Below, piece after piece: positions 16,130 through 25,933 of a stretch of 61,070 nt of DNA. The stretch's first letter is position 1. The number at the start of each line of letters is the position of its first letter. A model generated the notes under the pieces. The model saw only the letters and a program-made list of their open reading frames with translations, was not told the DNA's origin and searched no databases. Source of the DNA: Oscillospiraceae bacterium (GTDB taxonomy: Bacteria; Bacillota; Clostridia; Oscillospirales; Oscillospiraceae); the NCBI GenBank assembly GCA_017457285.1, contig JAFTHT010000003.1, forward strand, positions 1-61,070, given 5' to 3'. The position numbers and the translations under genes are program-made.

Positions 16130-19100
16130 TCAGTTCAAAACCAGTTTGCCCTCAGCGTCGAACTGGTAGGTACCGCCGGGCAACAGGCCGTTGCCCATGG
16201 CATCGCTGAAAGCGTAGGTGCGGTTCTTAACCGCTTTCAAGCTGGAGTTGATGTAGTAGTAGTTACCCTCTTCATCCTGAACCAGACCGGCACGAATGGC
16301 AACACCGTTCTCATAGTAACGGATCTCGCCGTCCGCATCCTTGATCAGACCGTTCTTGACGCTGGGATCCACAGGCTTCTCCACCATGGGAATCTCCTGG
16401 GTCTCAGTAGCGCCGCACAGGGAACAAGTCCGGGTCTCGATACCGGTGGCAGTCTCAGTGGCAGGAGTGGTGACGATCCACTCGCCCCAAGCGTGGATGC
16501 ATTCCCCGACGGAAGGCTCGTCGCCGGAGATTTCCTGACTCTCGGTTTTGCCGCAGTAATAGCATCTTCTGGTCTCGGTGGTGGCAGTAGTCGCGGTCCA
16601 TTCGCCCCAGAAGTGGACGTTGCACACATCCACGGGAGGATCAATCATCTTACCCTCAGCGTCGAACTGATAGGTGCCCGCAGGCAGCAGACCATTGGTC
16701 ATAGAGGCGCCAATACCATAAGTGCGATTCTTGACTGCCTTCAGGGAGGAGTTGATATAGTAAAAGTTGCACTCGGTATCCTTCACCAGACCAGCACGGA
16801 TGGCAACACCGTCCACATAATAGCGGACCTCACCGTCATCATCCTTCACAAGACCATTCTTGACGCTGGCATCCACGGGCGCATCCAGCATGGGGATTTC
16901 CTGGGTCTCGGTAGCGCCGCAGGTGGTACAGGCCTTGGTCTCAACACCCACAGAAGTCTCGGTAGCGGCAGTGGTAACAATCCACTCACCCCAGGTGTGA
17001 GTGCAGTTGAGCATGGGAATCAGCTGGGTCTCAGTCTCGCCACAGGCAGAACAGTTCCTGGTCTCCAGGCCGGAAGCGATCTCGGTAGCGGGTGTAGTGA
17101 CCACCCACTCGCTCCAGGCGTGGACATGCTCGAGCTTGGGGATTTCCCGCGTCTCGGTCACATCGCACCAATTGCAGTCTCTGGTTTCAAGACCTGCGGC
17201 ATCCTCAGTGGCAGGAGTTGTGACGGTCCATTCACCCCAGATGTGGGTGCTGCACTCCACATAGGGAGGATCAATCATGACACCATTGGCATCAAACTGG
17301 TAGGTACCGGCAGGCAGCAAATCATTGGTCATCGCCGCACCAATGCCATAGGTGCAATTCTTGACCGCCTTCTTGGAAGAGTTGATGTAGTAATAATTTC
17401 CATCGTCATCCCGAACCAGACCGGCACGTATTGCGACTCCATCCACGTAGTAGCGGACCTCGCCGTCCTCATCCCGAATTACGCCGTTCTTAATCCATTC
17501 CGTCTCCACGCCGTTCTCATAGTACAGCTTCTGGCCGCTGCCATCCACCAGCAGACCGGTGTAGAGGACCTTGCCGTCAGATTCAATAACGTAATCCACA
17601 CCATCGACATTGAACACGCCATTGCCCTGGGAAATCTTACCCATCACATAATAGTAGAGGACACCGTTCACATTGTACACGGTGTTATTGAGCATCTTGC
17701 CGTCGTAACCAAACCGGTAGGTGCTCACGGGCAGCAGACCATAGTTGTTCTGATAGTAGCAGTTACGTTCCACGTTTTTGATAGCGGCATAATGATTATT
17801 AAAGTTGGCATAATAGTAGTTGCCATCCGCATAGAACATACCGGTTCTGGAGTAGCCATCCACCAGATAATAGGTGTTACCATTGTGGTACATCACACCG
17901 GTGTAATCCAGCTTGCCACGGCTTGCGCCATCGTCGCCGAAATCGTGCCACTCATAAAGGCCCGCATAGTCATCAACAGCATAGTTGATACCCTTCAGGC
18001 AATAGCCGTGGTGATTGAAGCAGTAGTTCTTACCGTCGATTTCAACCCACTTATAGCCATTGATATTGCCATCGTAATAACCCAAGCCGTAATAGTATCT
18101 AGAGCCCGCAGCGGAATGGTACCACTGGCCGGAAATCAACTTACCATCGGCCTCAAATTCAAAGGTCACATAGCCGTTGTTGTAGGTATCCACGGAGGAA
18201 TAGGTGGTTTCATCGAAATAGTACCACTCATCATCAATGGTGAGCCAGCCGCTGGCCAGCTTGCCATTAACAGCATAGTAACCTCTGCCGTCAATAATCT
18301 GCAGGCCACTGGCAGAGGAAGCCTTGCCACAACCGCAAATCAGCGCATTGCCGGACACCTGATAGGCATGGCCGGTGGCAGGAATGGTGGTGCCCCATTC
18401 CACCACAGAGTTACAGCCCTCGCAGAAGGTCCGGCCAGTGTAACCGTTCTCGGTGCATGTGGGAGCCTTGTCCTCGATGGCTGCGGCGGCATGGACGTGG
18501 GTGGTGCCGTGCTCCGCATAGTAGGTCTTGTCCATCGCGGCATTGGTGGTATACATTTCTGTATCCACGTGGAACTCCTCGTTGGAGAAGGTGGAGGTGC
18601 TGCCGTCCACATGGGTGATCAAACCCTTGTCAACGTCCATCTTCATGTCCTGCGCAAAGAAGTTGTAAGTGGTCCAGTAGGTCTCAGCGGTGAATCCGGG
18701 GACCTGGATGTCGGTATCGAAGTACAGGATACGGACAGGAATTTTGGCCAGGACCGCCGCGCCAGTCTCATCGTTCTCTCCGGTGCGGGTGAAGGTGATG
18801 GTGGCGGTATTGGTCTCATCGTCGATGGTATATTCCGCGGTGAAGCCGTAGGCCAGCTCCATATGATCGAGCTGCCAGTGGTTGACGCTGTTCAGGTCGA
18901 TCACGGTGGAAACGGACTGGATAGTCTCGATCGCGGTGGCCTCCAAGTTCATCCAATAGATAGAACCGAAGGGGATTCTGTCCAGAGTAGCATCAGCGGG
19001 AACCAGCTGCAGGGTAGAAGACACCTCGCCGGATTCCACCTTGACCACACGAATGACAACAGATTTGTTGCCCGCCTTGTCGCGGATCTCAAATTTGACA

Positions 19101-21589
19101 CGATGATAGCCGTCCGCAACCTTGATACCAGTGGCGGAAAGCACGCCACCCGCAAAGGTGGACTCCACTTCAACGCCGTCGATATAAACCTTGGCGGAAG
19201 CGGCATCCAGACCGGAGACATTGTAAAGAGGCTGTGCGACACCCATCGCGTCTTCTTTGGTACTCTGGTCTGCCACCGCGGCAGACAGGTTCAGGACGTT
19301 GCTGGTGGTAGTGATGACATCACGCTTCACCAGAGCCGTGGTGCCGTCCAGATAAATCTTGTCGAAGACAGGGTTCTCTCTGTCATCAACTGCGTCGGAA
19401 TAGTCTACAGTGAAGTTATCCAGATAGTAGGTGTAGGGACCGTTGATGGTACCATTGGTCTGCCACAAAATATTGTTCTTCGTTCTGTGGGTGACAATCG
19501 CAAGGAAGAACTCACCCTTTTCGCCTGTAGCACCGTCGCTGGGATCCTTGTCGAACTGGCTGGAGTACTTCAGTGCCACCTTCTCGAAGGCACTGATGTC
19601 CATGGACAGATAATGCCATCCGGATTCATCGATGTTGTAGTAGACGTTCTCAGATTCCATCATATTGACGGTGGCCAGGGTATCATAGGTGCCATCGCCG
19701 TTGGAATCGGTCATGTAGTGGCCCTGGACCCAGCACTGGATGTTGTCCTCGGGGACATACAGCCAGAAGCCCACGGAACGGGCGTTCTCCAGGATGAGGG
19801 CCTCGCCATCCACACCCAGTCGGATCCATGCATATTCGCCGGAATCGGAAGCCTTGGAGGAAAGGCCGTTGATTTCCAGCCGCATGGAATAATCACCGTC
19901 ATGGACCTGACCGTTGCTGCGATCCGCCAGGGACAAAGCCATCTCGTAATCCCAGTGGGTTCCCTTTCGGTTGTTGATTACATTCCACTCGTCAATGTCC
20001 ACTTGGCCGCCTTCAAAGTCCCAAAGGACCTCGGAGCCTTTGCCCAGGTTCAACTGGACCGTTGCCGTCAGGGTAGGATTGGAGTTCAGAGTGGCAGTCA
20101 CAGTGCTAGTAAGATCAGCAGGAGCATTGGTCTCATCCACAGCAGTAAAGCTCAGGCCGTCGAACTGGCCCAGTGCCTCATTGGTGGTAGTGAAGGTCAC
20201 ATCATTTTCGCCCAGGCCGATTTCATAAACACCGCCGCCAATCGTAGCCTTGACGGGGATAATCGCGGTCTTTCCGAAAGGAATGGTAACAACAGGCTGA
20301 TCGAAGGACAGCGCCTCCGGTGCCGCGATGGTAACAGAGTGTTCACCGACCACCGCGCCGTCATAAATCATCTGGGCAGTAACGGTGCCCTCTGTGCCGT
20401 TGGAGATAAAGACACCGTTTTCGATGGTGCCCATGCCCTCTTCCTTGACTGTCCACTGGGCATCCGCAGGGATATCCACCTTGGTGCCAACTGCGTCCGA
20501 ACCCAAAGCGTTGAAAGTCACGGCGCTGCCAGGGGTGTAGTAGTCATAGTCGGTGGTCAGGGTCGCCCGGGCGAACACACCATCCGCGGGAGCGGTGGAG
20601 ATAACCAGGATCGTGCTGGTGGTAGGCCGCTCGCCGCCGTCGGCCAGAGAGCAATTGACCTTGAAATCCTCACCGGGACGCTGGGTGCAGAAGGTGGTGG
20701 AGCCGCCGCCGTCGCAGTTTGCGGCAATCACACAGCCCATCTTAATCATGTAATCCGCCATCTCATAGTTGGTAAAACCCGTGGAATAGGGGGCCTGCTC
20801 GCCGTCGGACACGGTAATCACCAAGGTGCCGTCCGCCTTCACGCCAACGAAGGTTCTGGAGGCGATTCCGGTACCATGATCTTCCGTCGCATACTGATTA
20901 ACGGGGTTACCATTGGCATCGGGCTTGACCAGGAAGCCGAAGGAAACAGGAATGGCCTGCTCCTCCCAACCGGTCAGAGGATCAGAGGAGGCCCGGATCC
21001 AAACCTTGGGCACGTCCGCAGGTCTGTCCGTACCGTCAATGGGGTGCTTGTCGTAGTTGATGACGATAACGGTGGATGCGCCCACACCATGTCCACGGCT
21101 GTTGGTGTAATACTCGCCGTTCAGAATGGAATAGCCCAGAGGCTCACCAATCAGGTGGGGGTTGCTCTTGTAGTAGGCCTCGGTATACCAGCTCAGTGTG
21201 GTATTGGTGGCAGCGACCACATTACCGTAGCCCAACTTCTCCGCGTTCAGCGCTTGGGTAGAAGTGGACTCGGTGCCGTAGTTCCCCGCCTGGGGCCACA
21301 TCCCCTTGTAGCCGGGGATAACCTTGGTATAAGGATTGTTCAGGTCTACCGCCAGCGTGTGGAGGACCTGTCTGCGGGTACCTGTATCATTGTTCAATAC
21401 AATCTCGCTTTCCTCAACACCAGGGGCAAGATCCCAGCCTTTTTGGGAAATTACCTGATAGTAATTGCTTCCACCATTGCTCTCGTCATACTCAATGCTC
21501 GCGGCCAAAGCGCCCAACGGAAGTACGCTGACAAGCATCAATACAACAAGCAACAGTGCCAAAACCTTGGACGATGCATTGTTTTTCAT
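16130..21589 (-). CDS. Giant secreted phosphodiester-glycosidase with cell-wall-binding repeats
   Basis: The 1,819-residue protein has a signal peptide (1-29). Its N-terminal NAGPA/DUF2233-like domain (about 60-345) carries the motif NCDGGGSTTF near 290 and a RPTTSTILVIS segment. Ig-like and beta-sandwich regions follow (about 350-1030), one starting LWDFEGG like a carbohydrate-binding module. Residues about 1095-1440 hold aromatic, glycine-rich wall-binding repeats. From about 1440 to the end, five H-X-WGEW modules with Cys-X2-Cys pairs alternate with three near-identical blocks ending in GTYQFDA. NAGPA enzymes cleave sugar-phosphodiesters, so it may trim or remodel the phosphate-decorated glycan; its neighbour is LicD. 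The ribosome binding site is AAAGGAG at 7 bases. Confidence 0.88.
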   Translation of the reverse strand: MKNNASSKVLALLLVVLMLVSVLPLGALAASIEYDESNGGSNYYQVISQKGWDLAPGVEESEIVLNNDTGTRRQVLHTLAVDLNNPYTKVIPGYKGMWPQAGNYGTESTSTQALNAEKLGYGNVVAATNTTLSWYTEAYYKSNPHLIGEPLGYSILNGEYYTNSRGHGVGASTVIVINYDKHPIDGTDRPADVPKVWIRASSDPLTGWEEQAIPVSFGFLVKPDANGNPVNQYATEDHGTGIASRTFVGVKADGTLVITVSDGEQAPYSTGFTNYEMADYMIKMGCVIAANCDGGGSTTFCTQRPGEDFKVNCSLADGGERPTTSTILVISTAPADGVFARATLTTDYDYYTPGSAVTFNALGSDAVGTKVDIPADAQWTVKEEGMGTIENGVFISNGTEGTVTAQMIYDGAVVGEHSVTIAAPEALSFDQPVVTIPFGKTAIIPVKATIGGGVYEIGLGENDVTFTTTNEALGQFDGLSFTAVDETNAPADLTSTVTATLNSNPTLTATVQLNLGKGSEVLWDFEGGQVDIDEWNVINNRKGTHWDYEMALSLADRSNGQVHDGDYSMRLEINGLSSKASDSGEYAWIRLGVDGEALILENARSVGFWLYVPEDNIQCWVQGHYMTDSNGDGTYDTLATVNMMESENVYYNIDESGWHYLSMDISAFEKVALKYSSQFDKDPSDGATGEKGEFFLAIVTHRTKNNILWQTNGTINGPYTYYLDNFTVDYSDAVDDRENPVFDKIYLDGTTALVKRDVITTTSNVLNLSAAVADQSTKEDAMGVAQPLYNVSGLDAASAKVYIDGVEVESTFAGGVLSATGIKVADGYHRVKFEIRDKAGNKSVVIRVVKVESGEVSSTLQLVPADATLDRIPFGSIYWMNLEATAIETIQSVSTVIDLNSVNHWQLDHMELAYGFTAEYTIDDETNTATITFTRTGENDETGAAVLAKIPVRILYFDTDIQVPGFTAETYWTTYNFFAQDMKMDVDKGLITHVDGSTSTFSNEEFHVDTEMYTTNAAMDKTYYAEHGTTHVHAAAAIEDKAPTCTENGYTGRTFCEGCNSVVEWGTTIPATGHAYQVSGNALICGCGKASSASGLQIIDGRGYYAVNGKLASGWLTIDDEWYYFDETTYSSVDTYNNGYVTFEFEADGKLISGQWYHSAAGSRYYYGLGYYDGNINGYKWVEIDGKNYCFNHHGYCLKGINYAVDDYAGLYEWHDFGDDGASRGKLDYTGVMYHNGNTYYLVDGYSRTGMFYADGNYYYANFNNHYAAIKNVERNCYYQNNYGLLPVSTYRFGYDGKMLNNTVYNVNGVLYYYVMGKISQGNGVFNVDGVDYVIESDGKVLYTGLLVDGSGQKLYYENGVETEWIKNGVIRDEDGEVRYYVDGVAIRAGLVRDDDGNYYYINSSKKAVKNCTYGIGAAMTNDLLPAGTYQFDANGVMIDPPYVECSTHIWGEWTVTTPATEDAAGLETRDCNWCDVTETREIPKLEHVHAWSEWVVTTPATEIASGLETRNCSACGETETQLIPMLNCTHTWGEWIVTTAATETSVGVETKACTTCGATETQEIPMLDAPVDASVKNGLVKDDDGEVRYYVDGVAIRAGLVKDTECNFYYINSSLKAVKNRTYGIGASMTNGLLPAGTYQFDAEGKMIDPPVDVCNVHFWGEWTATTATTETRRCYYCGKTESQEISGDEPSVGECIHAWGEWIVTTPATETATGIETRTCSLCGATETQEIPMVEKPVDPSVKNGLIKDADGEIRYYENGVAIRAGLVQDEEGNYYYINSSLKAVKNRTYAFSDAMGNGLLPGGTYQFDAEGKLVLN
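16140..17300 (-). repeat. Coding repeats in the surface protein's C terminus
   Basis: In translation, a module of about 38 residues with the pattern H-X-WGEW-X-VTTPATE-X4-G-X-ETR-X-C-X2-C occurs five times (near 17240, 17110, 16990, 16610 and 16490). The fourth copy has lost about six residues. A second module containing RYYVDGVAIRAGLV and GTYQFDA occurs three times. The DNA is also similar between copies, so slippage or recombination could change the copy number. Confidence 0.8.
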
Positions 21590-21614
21590 GTCTTCTCTCC
21601 TTTTTGATATGTTT

Positions 21615-21777
21615 GGGGACCTCTAAAAACTGATTTTCGAGGGGGCGGTGGATATTTTGTCGCAAATTGAAGTCACGAAAACGCCAGGAATACTGGATGT
21701 ATTTCGGTGTTTTCGGGGCGAAAAGTTGCGGCAAAAGATACGCTGCTTCGCCGAAAAGGAGATTTATAAAGGTCCCC
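21615..21777. repeat. 163-bp MITE-like element with terminal inverted repeats and GTTT target duplication
   Basis: The element begins GGGGACCTCTAAAAA and ends in the near-complement of it (TTTATAAAGGTCCCC). It is flanked on both sides by GTTT (21611-21614 and 21778-21781), consistent with a 4-base target duplication. It encodes no protein. It lies 26 bases upstream of the start of the giant surface-protein gene, so it forms part of that gene's leader or promoter region. A degenerate relative lies at 15899-16014. Confidence 0.75.
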
Positions 21778-21836
21778 GTTTATATATACAGCTGAGGGCT
21801 GAATATACCTTTTTGTTCCGGCCATCATATGCCGAA

Positions 21837-22640
21837 TTACAATCTGTATGCCTTGAAGCTATGGTGGGTCTTCTGCTTCTCCTTCGGGGGCTCCGGCAGG
21901 TAATCGCCGTACAGGCAGGTCAAATAGGTATCATAGTCCTTGGGTGCGGGGAACTTTTCCCCTTCAAATTCGATATTCTCTGTCTCCGCGAACACCTTTG
22001 CCGGCATGATATCACGTTGGCCATAGACGCACCACGCTTTGTTGCCCATGTATGCGCTGCCCTTCTGCTCCGGCTTGTTGGCATCTTCCTGGATCTTTCG
22101 GATATAATACGCACTGCCGAACATCTTGCAGTAGACCATCACGATACCTTTGACGAAGCGCTTGACCGGATTCAGGGAATCGGGTTTTTTGAGCTTCACC
22201 AGACCAAGACGGAATCTGTTTCGGCTGAGCCGTTTCTCCTCCTGCTTCGCCTTCGCAAAATCATCATCCCACGCGTCCAGCGGGAAGATATCCATATCCA
22301 CACCCAGCTCCATACCGTTGTCATAGTCGAACTCCACCTTCCGGGTGGTCATATCACAGAGCTTTGCATAAGGATAGCGATAGTTTTGATCCTTTTCAAA
22401 GGAGAACAGACGATACCGGTCACTATCCTGATACAGCGACAGCAGTCTTTCGTAGTCCTCCCGGGGCACCAGGACATCCACATCATCGTCCCAGGGGATG
22501 AATTTCTTGTATCTGATTGCGCCAAGCAACGTGCCATGGGACAAAAAATAGCGGATATTATGTTCAACGCAGAAGGCGTGGAACACCTTCAGAATATCCA
22601 GTTCAATTTCCTTCAGCTCCTGAAGCGTTAATTCTTTCAT
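21837..22640 (-). CDS. licD: LicD family phosphotransferase
   Basis: The 267-residue protein contains the LicD nucleotidyltransferase-fold signature: SHGTLLGAIRYKKFIPWDDD followed by VDVLVPREDYERL. LicD proteins transfer phosphocholine or other phospho-groups, often from CDP-linked donors, to cell-surface sugars. The ATG at 22640 is chosen because the conserved family N terminus (TLQELKEIELDIL) begins there. This gives a 38-base overlap with the preceding glycosyltransferase gene. A phosphodiester-linked decoration fits the adjacent NAGPA-domain surface protein. Confidence 0.88.
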   Translation of the reverse strand: MKELTLQELKEIELDILKVFHAFCVEHNIRYFLSHGTLLGAIRYKKFIPWDDDVDVLVPREDYERLLSLYQDSDRYRLFSFEKDQNYRYPYAKLCDMTTRKVEFDYDNGMELGVDMDIFPLDAWDDDFAKAKQEEKRLSRNRFRLGLVKLKKPDSLNPVKRFVKGIVMVYCKMFGSAYYIRKIQEDANKPEQKGSAYMGNKAWCVYGQRDIMPAKVFAETENIEFEGEKFPAPKDYDTYLTCLYGDYLPEPPKEKQKTHHSFKAYRL

Positions 22641-23811
22641 ATAATTCCAAATACTCCTTAAATCTTTCGGTTTTGTCGAATCCTTTGGCCTTTTCCAGGC
22701 ACTGCTCTTTGGAAAACGGCTGGCAATCGCAAATTCTTGTGATTTCCCTTTCCATGGCGGCGATATCATCACAGGCCACCACCGAGCCGCAGGTTTCATC
22801 AAGCATCTCCGGACTACCGCCAGTCCGGAAGGTCAACACCGGGGTGCCGCAGGCAACCGCCTCCATGTTCACGGTGGGGTAATTCTCTTCCCGGGTCGGA
22901 TTCACAAACACATCCGCTTCCGTGTAAATTTCCGCAAGTTCCTGCTGGTCCTGAGTGTGGCGAATCGAAATGACGTTTTGCGGCAACTGTGCCTCCACCT
23001 TTTCGGTGGTTCCCACTAGGACAATTTGATAGGATTCCGGCAAGGTATCGGCCAGCCGAACGAACACATCCAGCCCCTTCCCCGCATCCCATCCAAAGGC
23101 GACCCCAAGCACGATCTTCTTATCCGGCTCAATGGCGTATTTTTCTCTGAATTTGCCCACCGTGGGCTTGAACACAGCTAAATCGATACCATTATGTATG
23201 ATTTTGACAAGATGCTCCTTCAAAAAGGACCGCTCCACCAGCTCCGCAAGCCAGCGAGAGGGGGTCACAATCGTCAAATCCAGTCCCTGGAGCAACGCTT
23301 TCTTTTTATCGAACAGGCTCCCGCTCCGGTCCACGAACCAGGAATACTCCTGTTTTTGCGGGCACCCGGCGCATCGGGTCTGCCATTTATCGCATCTGAC
23401 CATGGTAAAATGGGGGCAATAACCGGTAAAGGCCCAGCAATCATGGAAGGTCCAAACCAGCTTGGTTTTCTTTTCCCTGAAATATGTAAATAACAGCTCC
23501 AGGTTGCAGTCATGCCCATGGATATTATGCAGATGGACGATATCTGGCCCAATTTTATCCAGGGCGGCAATGATTTTCTTTGTGGCTCTGACAGAATTGA
23601 AGCCGTAATTGCCCCTAATCCTGGATTTCAGCGCCTGTAGCTTCTGATAACCATCGCCGCAGCAGGATATCCCCATTCCATATCCATCACTCCGGCTGCT
23701 GTAAATCACATAATTCTCGATGCCCTTTCCGGTCAGTAGTCTGCTGATGTCAACGCTGATCTTTCCGGTACTGCCGATACCACAGGTAGTATTGATTTGG
23801 ACAATCTTCAT
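22603..23811 (-). CDS. Glycosyltransferase family 4
   Basis: The 402-residue protein starts QINTTCGIGSTGKI, typical of capsule GT4 enzymes, has HLHNIHGHDCNLELL in the N-terminal domain and NPTREENYPTVNMEAVACGTP as the donor-binding E-X7-E region. A Cys-rich stretch (CPHFTMVRCDKWQTRCAGCP) is typical of one GT4 subgroup. GGAGGT lies 6 bases before the ATG. The 3' end overlaps licD. Confidence 0.88.
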   Translation of the reverse strand: MKIVQINTTCGIGSTGKISVDISRLLTGKGIENYVIYSSRSDGYGMGISCCGDGYQKLQALKSRIRGNYGFNSVRATKKIIAALDKIGPDIVHLHNIHGHDCNLELLFTYFREKKTKLVWTFHDCWAFTGYCPHFTMVRCDKWQTRCAGCPQKQEYSWFVDRSGSLFDKKKALLQGLDLTIVTPSRWLAELVERSFLKEHLVKIIHNGIDLAVFKPTVGKFREKYAIEPDKKIVLGVAFGWDAGKGLDVFVRLADTLPESYQIVLVGTTEKVEAQLPQNVISIRHTQDQQELAEIYTEADVFVNPTREENYPTVNMEAVACGTPVLTFRTGGSPEMLDETCGSVVACDDIAAMEREITRICDCQPFSKEQCLEKAKGFDKTERFKEYLELYERINASGAEGN

Positions 23812-23826
23812 AGATCTACCTCCGGT

Positions 23827-24951
23827 TTACTTCCAGAACGGAATATATGGATATGTATCCAGCGCACTGATGCCCGTTTGACAACTGGAATACGTCGTCA
23901 CGAGATAATACCCAGCAAAGAAAATGACAATGGCGCTCTTTACCAATAGTATGGATTCGTACGAAAACCCCTTGGCGTGCTTGAAGATCTTGGGTATCAA
24001 GATTGGAATGAAAATAATATAGTAGTAATTCATTCTCATGGCAAGCATATGAATCGGCGCGAAGCACTGAAGAATAACCGCCAAAATCAGAAAGTTTCGC
24101 AGCCCCAGGGTTTCCCTGTCCATACTTTTTTCATCCGGAATCACATAGGCCAGAACCGCAAAAGCCGCAAACACGAACAGCATCGTGTAAGCACCGGTGC
24201 TTTCGGCTGTCACCGCATATTTATCGCTGAACAGCCGACTCAAGACCCCTGCCAACGCTGTAAAAATCGGCTCGTTAAACACAAAAACCGCGGCCACCAC
24301 CGGGATTACGATTAACAGATGCTTCTTTTTGAATGTGGCATGGTACAGCGGGTAGTAAAACAAAACCATAAAGGCAGTATGGTGGAATCCCAGCGCCACA
24401 ATCGCGAAAAAGAAAAACGAAAGGAACTTTTTCCTTTTAACATACTCATAAGCAACCAGCCCCATCGCCATAGCCACGGACTGTCTCAAACCCGAAAACA
24501 GCATTACAAAGGTGGACATATTGATGAACAGCACCAGCTTCAAAAAGCCGTGTTCACGGTCCTGGCAGTATAGCTTCGCAATAGGCAATACCGTGATGAC
24601 TGCCACCACTGCCAGATAAATCTGAAAATCCTCCGTGAATCTGCCAACGACCCAGTTCAAAAGAATGAACAGAACATCGATTTGGTCGCGGAACAGCTCC
24701 ACACTTTTTTTCAGATCCAAAATTATGATCTTTTCATAATAATATCTGTACTTCACCAAATCTCTTCCGATGGTTTCACCCCTCAAGCACAAAATTACTG
24801 TCAAAATGAAGAAGAACACCGGAAGCAGCAGACTGTGGTCAAGCACTTCACGTTCACTACCCAGTACAATGATTCGTTTTCTGTTTCGTTTCACAATCTT
24901 AACGAACGAAAACAGCAAGGGCGCAAACATCAGCAAAATATATGGGAACAT
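23827..24951 (-). CDS. epsG: EpsG-type polysaccharide polymerase (Wzy-like), copy 1
   Basis: The 374-residue integral membrane protein has about ten hydrophobic segments and the EpsG features: an RYYYEKI region after the first segments, SGLRQSVAMAMGLVAYEYVKRKK and FHHTAFMVLFYYPLY in the middle. It probably polymerises repeat units on the outer face of the membrane. A second EpsG lies at 38601-39749. Confidence 0.85.
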   Translation of the reverse strand: MFPYILLMFAPLLFSFVKIVKRNRKRIIVLGSEREVLDHSLLLPVFFFILTVILCLRGETIGRDLVKYRYYYEKIIILDLKKSVELFRDQIDVLFILLNWVVGRFTEDFQIYLAVVAVITVLPIAKLYCQDREHGFLKLVLFINMSTFVMLFSGLRQSVAMAMGLVAYEYVKRKKFLSFFFFAIVALGFHHTAFMVLFYYPLYHATFKKKHLLIVIPVVAAVFVFNEPIFTALAGVLSRLFSDKYAVTAESTGAYTMLFVFAAFAVLAYVIPDEKSMDRETLGLRNFLILAVILQCFAPIHMLAMRMNYYYIIFIPILIPKIFKHAKGFSYESILLVKSAIVIFFAGYYLVTTYSSCQTGISALDTYPYIPFWK

Positions 24952-24964
24952 AGATCAAAAACCC

Positions 24965-25933
24965 CTATGTTTTTAGTTTTAGGTAGATTTTTTTCGCAAA
25001 TCCCCGTACCCCCGCAAGGCCTTTATAAATCAGTTTCAAAGCCGTCAGCTTCATTCTTCGGGACGGCTTTCTGGCAGTCAGGTATGTAAACGCAGCGTCT
25101 GCTTCCACATTTCTCGTCTTGAGATAAGCATTTCGGCCAAACCGGTAAAACAGAACGTCTTCTTCCGAACAGTTTTGTGTGAGGTACTCCAACGTTCTGG
25201 TCCAAAACATATCCTGCTCCGCGTTGCGGTAAGAGTAGCCAATACTCTTGGACACCTGGGCGCTATGGATTCGGCACTTCACCAGGGCCTCCGGCAGGTA
25301 GTGGACCACATAATTCGCCGAATAAAGCCGATACCAAAAGTCCAGATCATTGATCAGCCGCAGTGCCTCATCAAAGTAGCCAATATCCGCAAAGGCCTCT
25401 TTGTGAATCAAGCAGGAACAGCCGCAGAAATTATATACAGTCGGCTCTGCGATTAAATACCCATTGTGTGCAAACGCATCCACCTTATCCGACAGTCGCC
25501 GGGATTGCTCCAGCCGGGAGGCTCGAATCGTTTTCCCCTCCGCATTGATCAAATCCACCGCAGAGAAGAAAATGTGCTTCGACAATGCAGCTCCATCGCA
25601 CAATAGCTGCTCCATCTTGTCCACCTGCTTCTCCAGCTTTTCCGGCAGGTACAAATCGTCATGGCTCAGCCAAGAGAACCACTCCCCCGTCATATTGGCG
25701 ATGCCCATATTCAAGGCCGAAGAGGAACCACCATTTTCCTTATAAAAATAGCGAATCCTATTCCCGTAGGACAAGGCCACCCGCTCGGTGGCACCGTTGT
25801 CATTGGAGCCATCGTTGACAACGATGACCTCCACGTTGGGATATGTCTGGGCCAGTGCGGAATCAATCGCCTCCGCCAGGTAATTAGATGCATTATACGC
25901 TGGGATCACAATAGAAATTTTGGGCGTATACAT
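24965..25933 (-). CDS. Glycosyltransferase family 2
   Basis: The GT-A domain begins KISIVIPAYNASNYL, with VVNDGSND for nucleotide binding and WLSHDDLYLP as the DXD-like metal site. With the start at 25933 the protein has 322 residues. An open frame continues upstream to an ATG at 26125, adding 64 residues with no family match and only weak ribosome binding sites at each start. The promoter at 26225-26253 is compatible with either start. The first gene of the second capsule unit. Confidence 0.8.
   Translation of the reverse strand: MYTPKISIVIPAYNASNYLAEAIDSALAQTYPNVEVIVVNDGSNDNGATERVALSYGNRIRYFYKENGGSSSALNMGIANMTGEWFSWLSHDDLYLPEKLEKQVDKMEQLLCDGAALSKHIFFSAVDLINAEGKTIRASRLEQSRRLSDKVDAFAHNGYLIAEPTVYNFCGCSCLIHKEAFADIGYFDEALRLINDLDFWYRLYSANYVVHYLPEALVKCRIHSAQVSKSIGYSYRNAEQDMFWTRTLEYLTQNCSEEDVLFYRFGRNAYLKTRNVEADAAFTYLTARKPSRRMKLTALKLIYKGLAGVRGFAKKIYLKLKT

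Noticed and set aside
16140-17300. Repeats in the surface-protein gene as a CRISPR array
   Set aside because: They are in-frame protein modules with conserved residues, not short repeats with unique spacers.
16493-21607. A plus-strand open frame of about 1,700 codons opposite the giant surface-protein gene
   Set aside because: It is the mirror of a clear protein with signal peptide and known domains; the frame is open because of the codon bias and repeats. It has no ribosome binding site and no family features.
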